NCBI RefSeq assembly: GCF_035046485.1
Contig: NC_085137.1
Location: 251,494,733 to 251,558,732 of the forward strand
DNA from: Aedes albopictus
Taxonomy: Eukaryota > Arthropoda > Insecta > Diptera > Culicidae
DNA: 64,000 nt
Reading direction: 5' to 3'
Part shown: one piece after another, positions 63,945-64,000 of the stretch
How the letters are laid out: each line of letters begins with the position of its first letter
How positions within the stretch are numbered: position 1 is the first letter of the stretch
The notes under the pieces: generated by a model
Database searches by the model: none
The model's input: only the letters and a program-made list of their open reading frames with translations
Told to the model about the DNA's origin: nothing
Program-made: the position numbers and the translations under genes

Positions 63945-64000
63945 TCTAAAGTATCACATCTGGCGACGAGAACAATCCACGCTGCTTTTGAGTATCGATC

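Noticed and set aside
1..64000. Endogenous viral elements (flavivirus- or rhabdovirus-like), common in Aedes
   Set aside because: No viral protein motifs were recognised in any frame.
1..64000. CRISPR arrays, operons, ribosome binding sites
   Set aside because: The sequence is eukaryotic; tandem repeats here are microsatellites, satellites or MITE-derived.

Overview
The window looks like a repeat-dense stretch of a culicine mosquito genome, most likely Aedes. The evidence is AT-rich eukaryotic sequence with GT-AG introns, RTE-type non-LTR retrotransposons with a GGTAA-repeat tail, an Aedes Feilai-like SINE 3' end, a BEL/Pao-type LTR element, a CR1/Jockey-group element, Tc1, hAT and Harbinger relics, and many foldback MITEs. 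No intact single-copy host gene could be recognised. Almost everything that can be named is a transposable element (TE) or a TE relic, and several insertions can be read exactly from target-site duplications (TSDs) or from a restored reading frame.

Layout. 1-7.2 kb: two Harbinger/ISL2EU-type transposase relics, a degraded gene encoding a SWIM zinc finger plus YqaJ-type nuclease, and an RTE relic. 7.4-16.9 kb: a three-level nest, in which a non-LTR relic is split by a TA-flanked long-terminal-inverted-repeat (TIR) element, which in turn holds a nearly intact CR1-like retrotransposon (ORF1 10504-14727 region, ORF2 ending at 10504). 16.9-18.1 kb: a 782-bp MITE holding a 392-bp hAT MITE. 18.7 kb: a hexanucleotide microsatellite. 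19.9-24.1 kb: a young LTR element with 630-bp LTRs, a gag-like ORF, no polymerase, and a leader containing about ten covarying hairpins. 24.9-27.1 kb: two TIR/foldback elements. 27.1-31.2 kb: a near full-length RTE copy on the minus strand, interrupted by a TAA-flanked MITE. 33-43 kb: a second RTE family carrying tiny MITEs, a nested TIR/SINE cluster, an LTR fragment and a plus-strand RTE copy. 46-47.7 kb: duplicated TATA promoters and two canonical histone-type 3' stem-loops without recognisable histone coding sequence. 47.8-49.3 kb: a GCACC-rich complex tandem repeat. 49.8-53.6 kb: MITE cluster with three ~780-bp elements placed back to back. 55-59 kb: non-LTR relics. 59-64 kb: MITEs, a hairpin, a defective Tc1 element and a 249-bp MITE.

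How it works together. Most elements are dead. The CR1-like element is the only one with long intact ORFs, and its two ORFs lie in the same frame separated by UAG-CAA-CCA, which matches the known leaky-stop context. The LTR element appears young (about four LTR differences by eye) but must borrow polymerase from elsewhere. All family names are from motif recognition by reading, without database searches.
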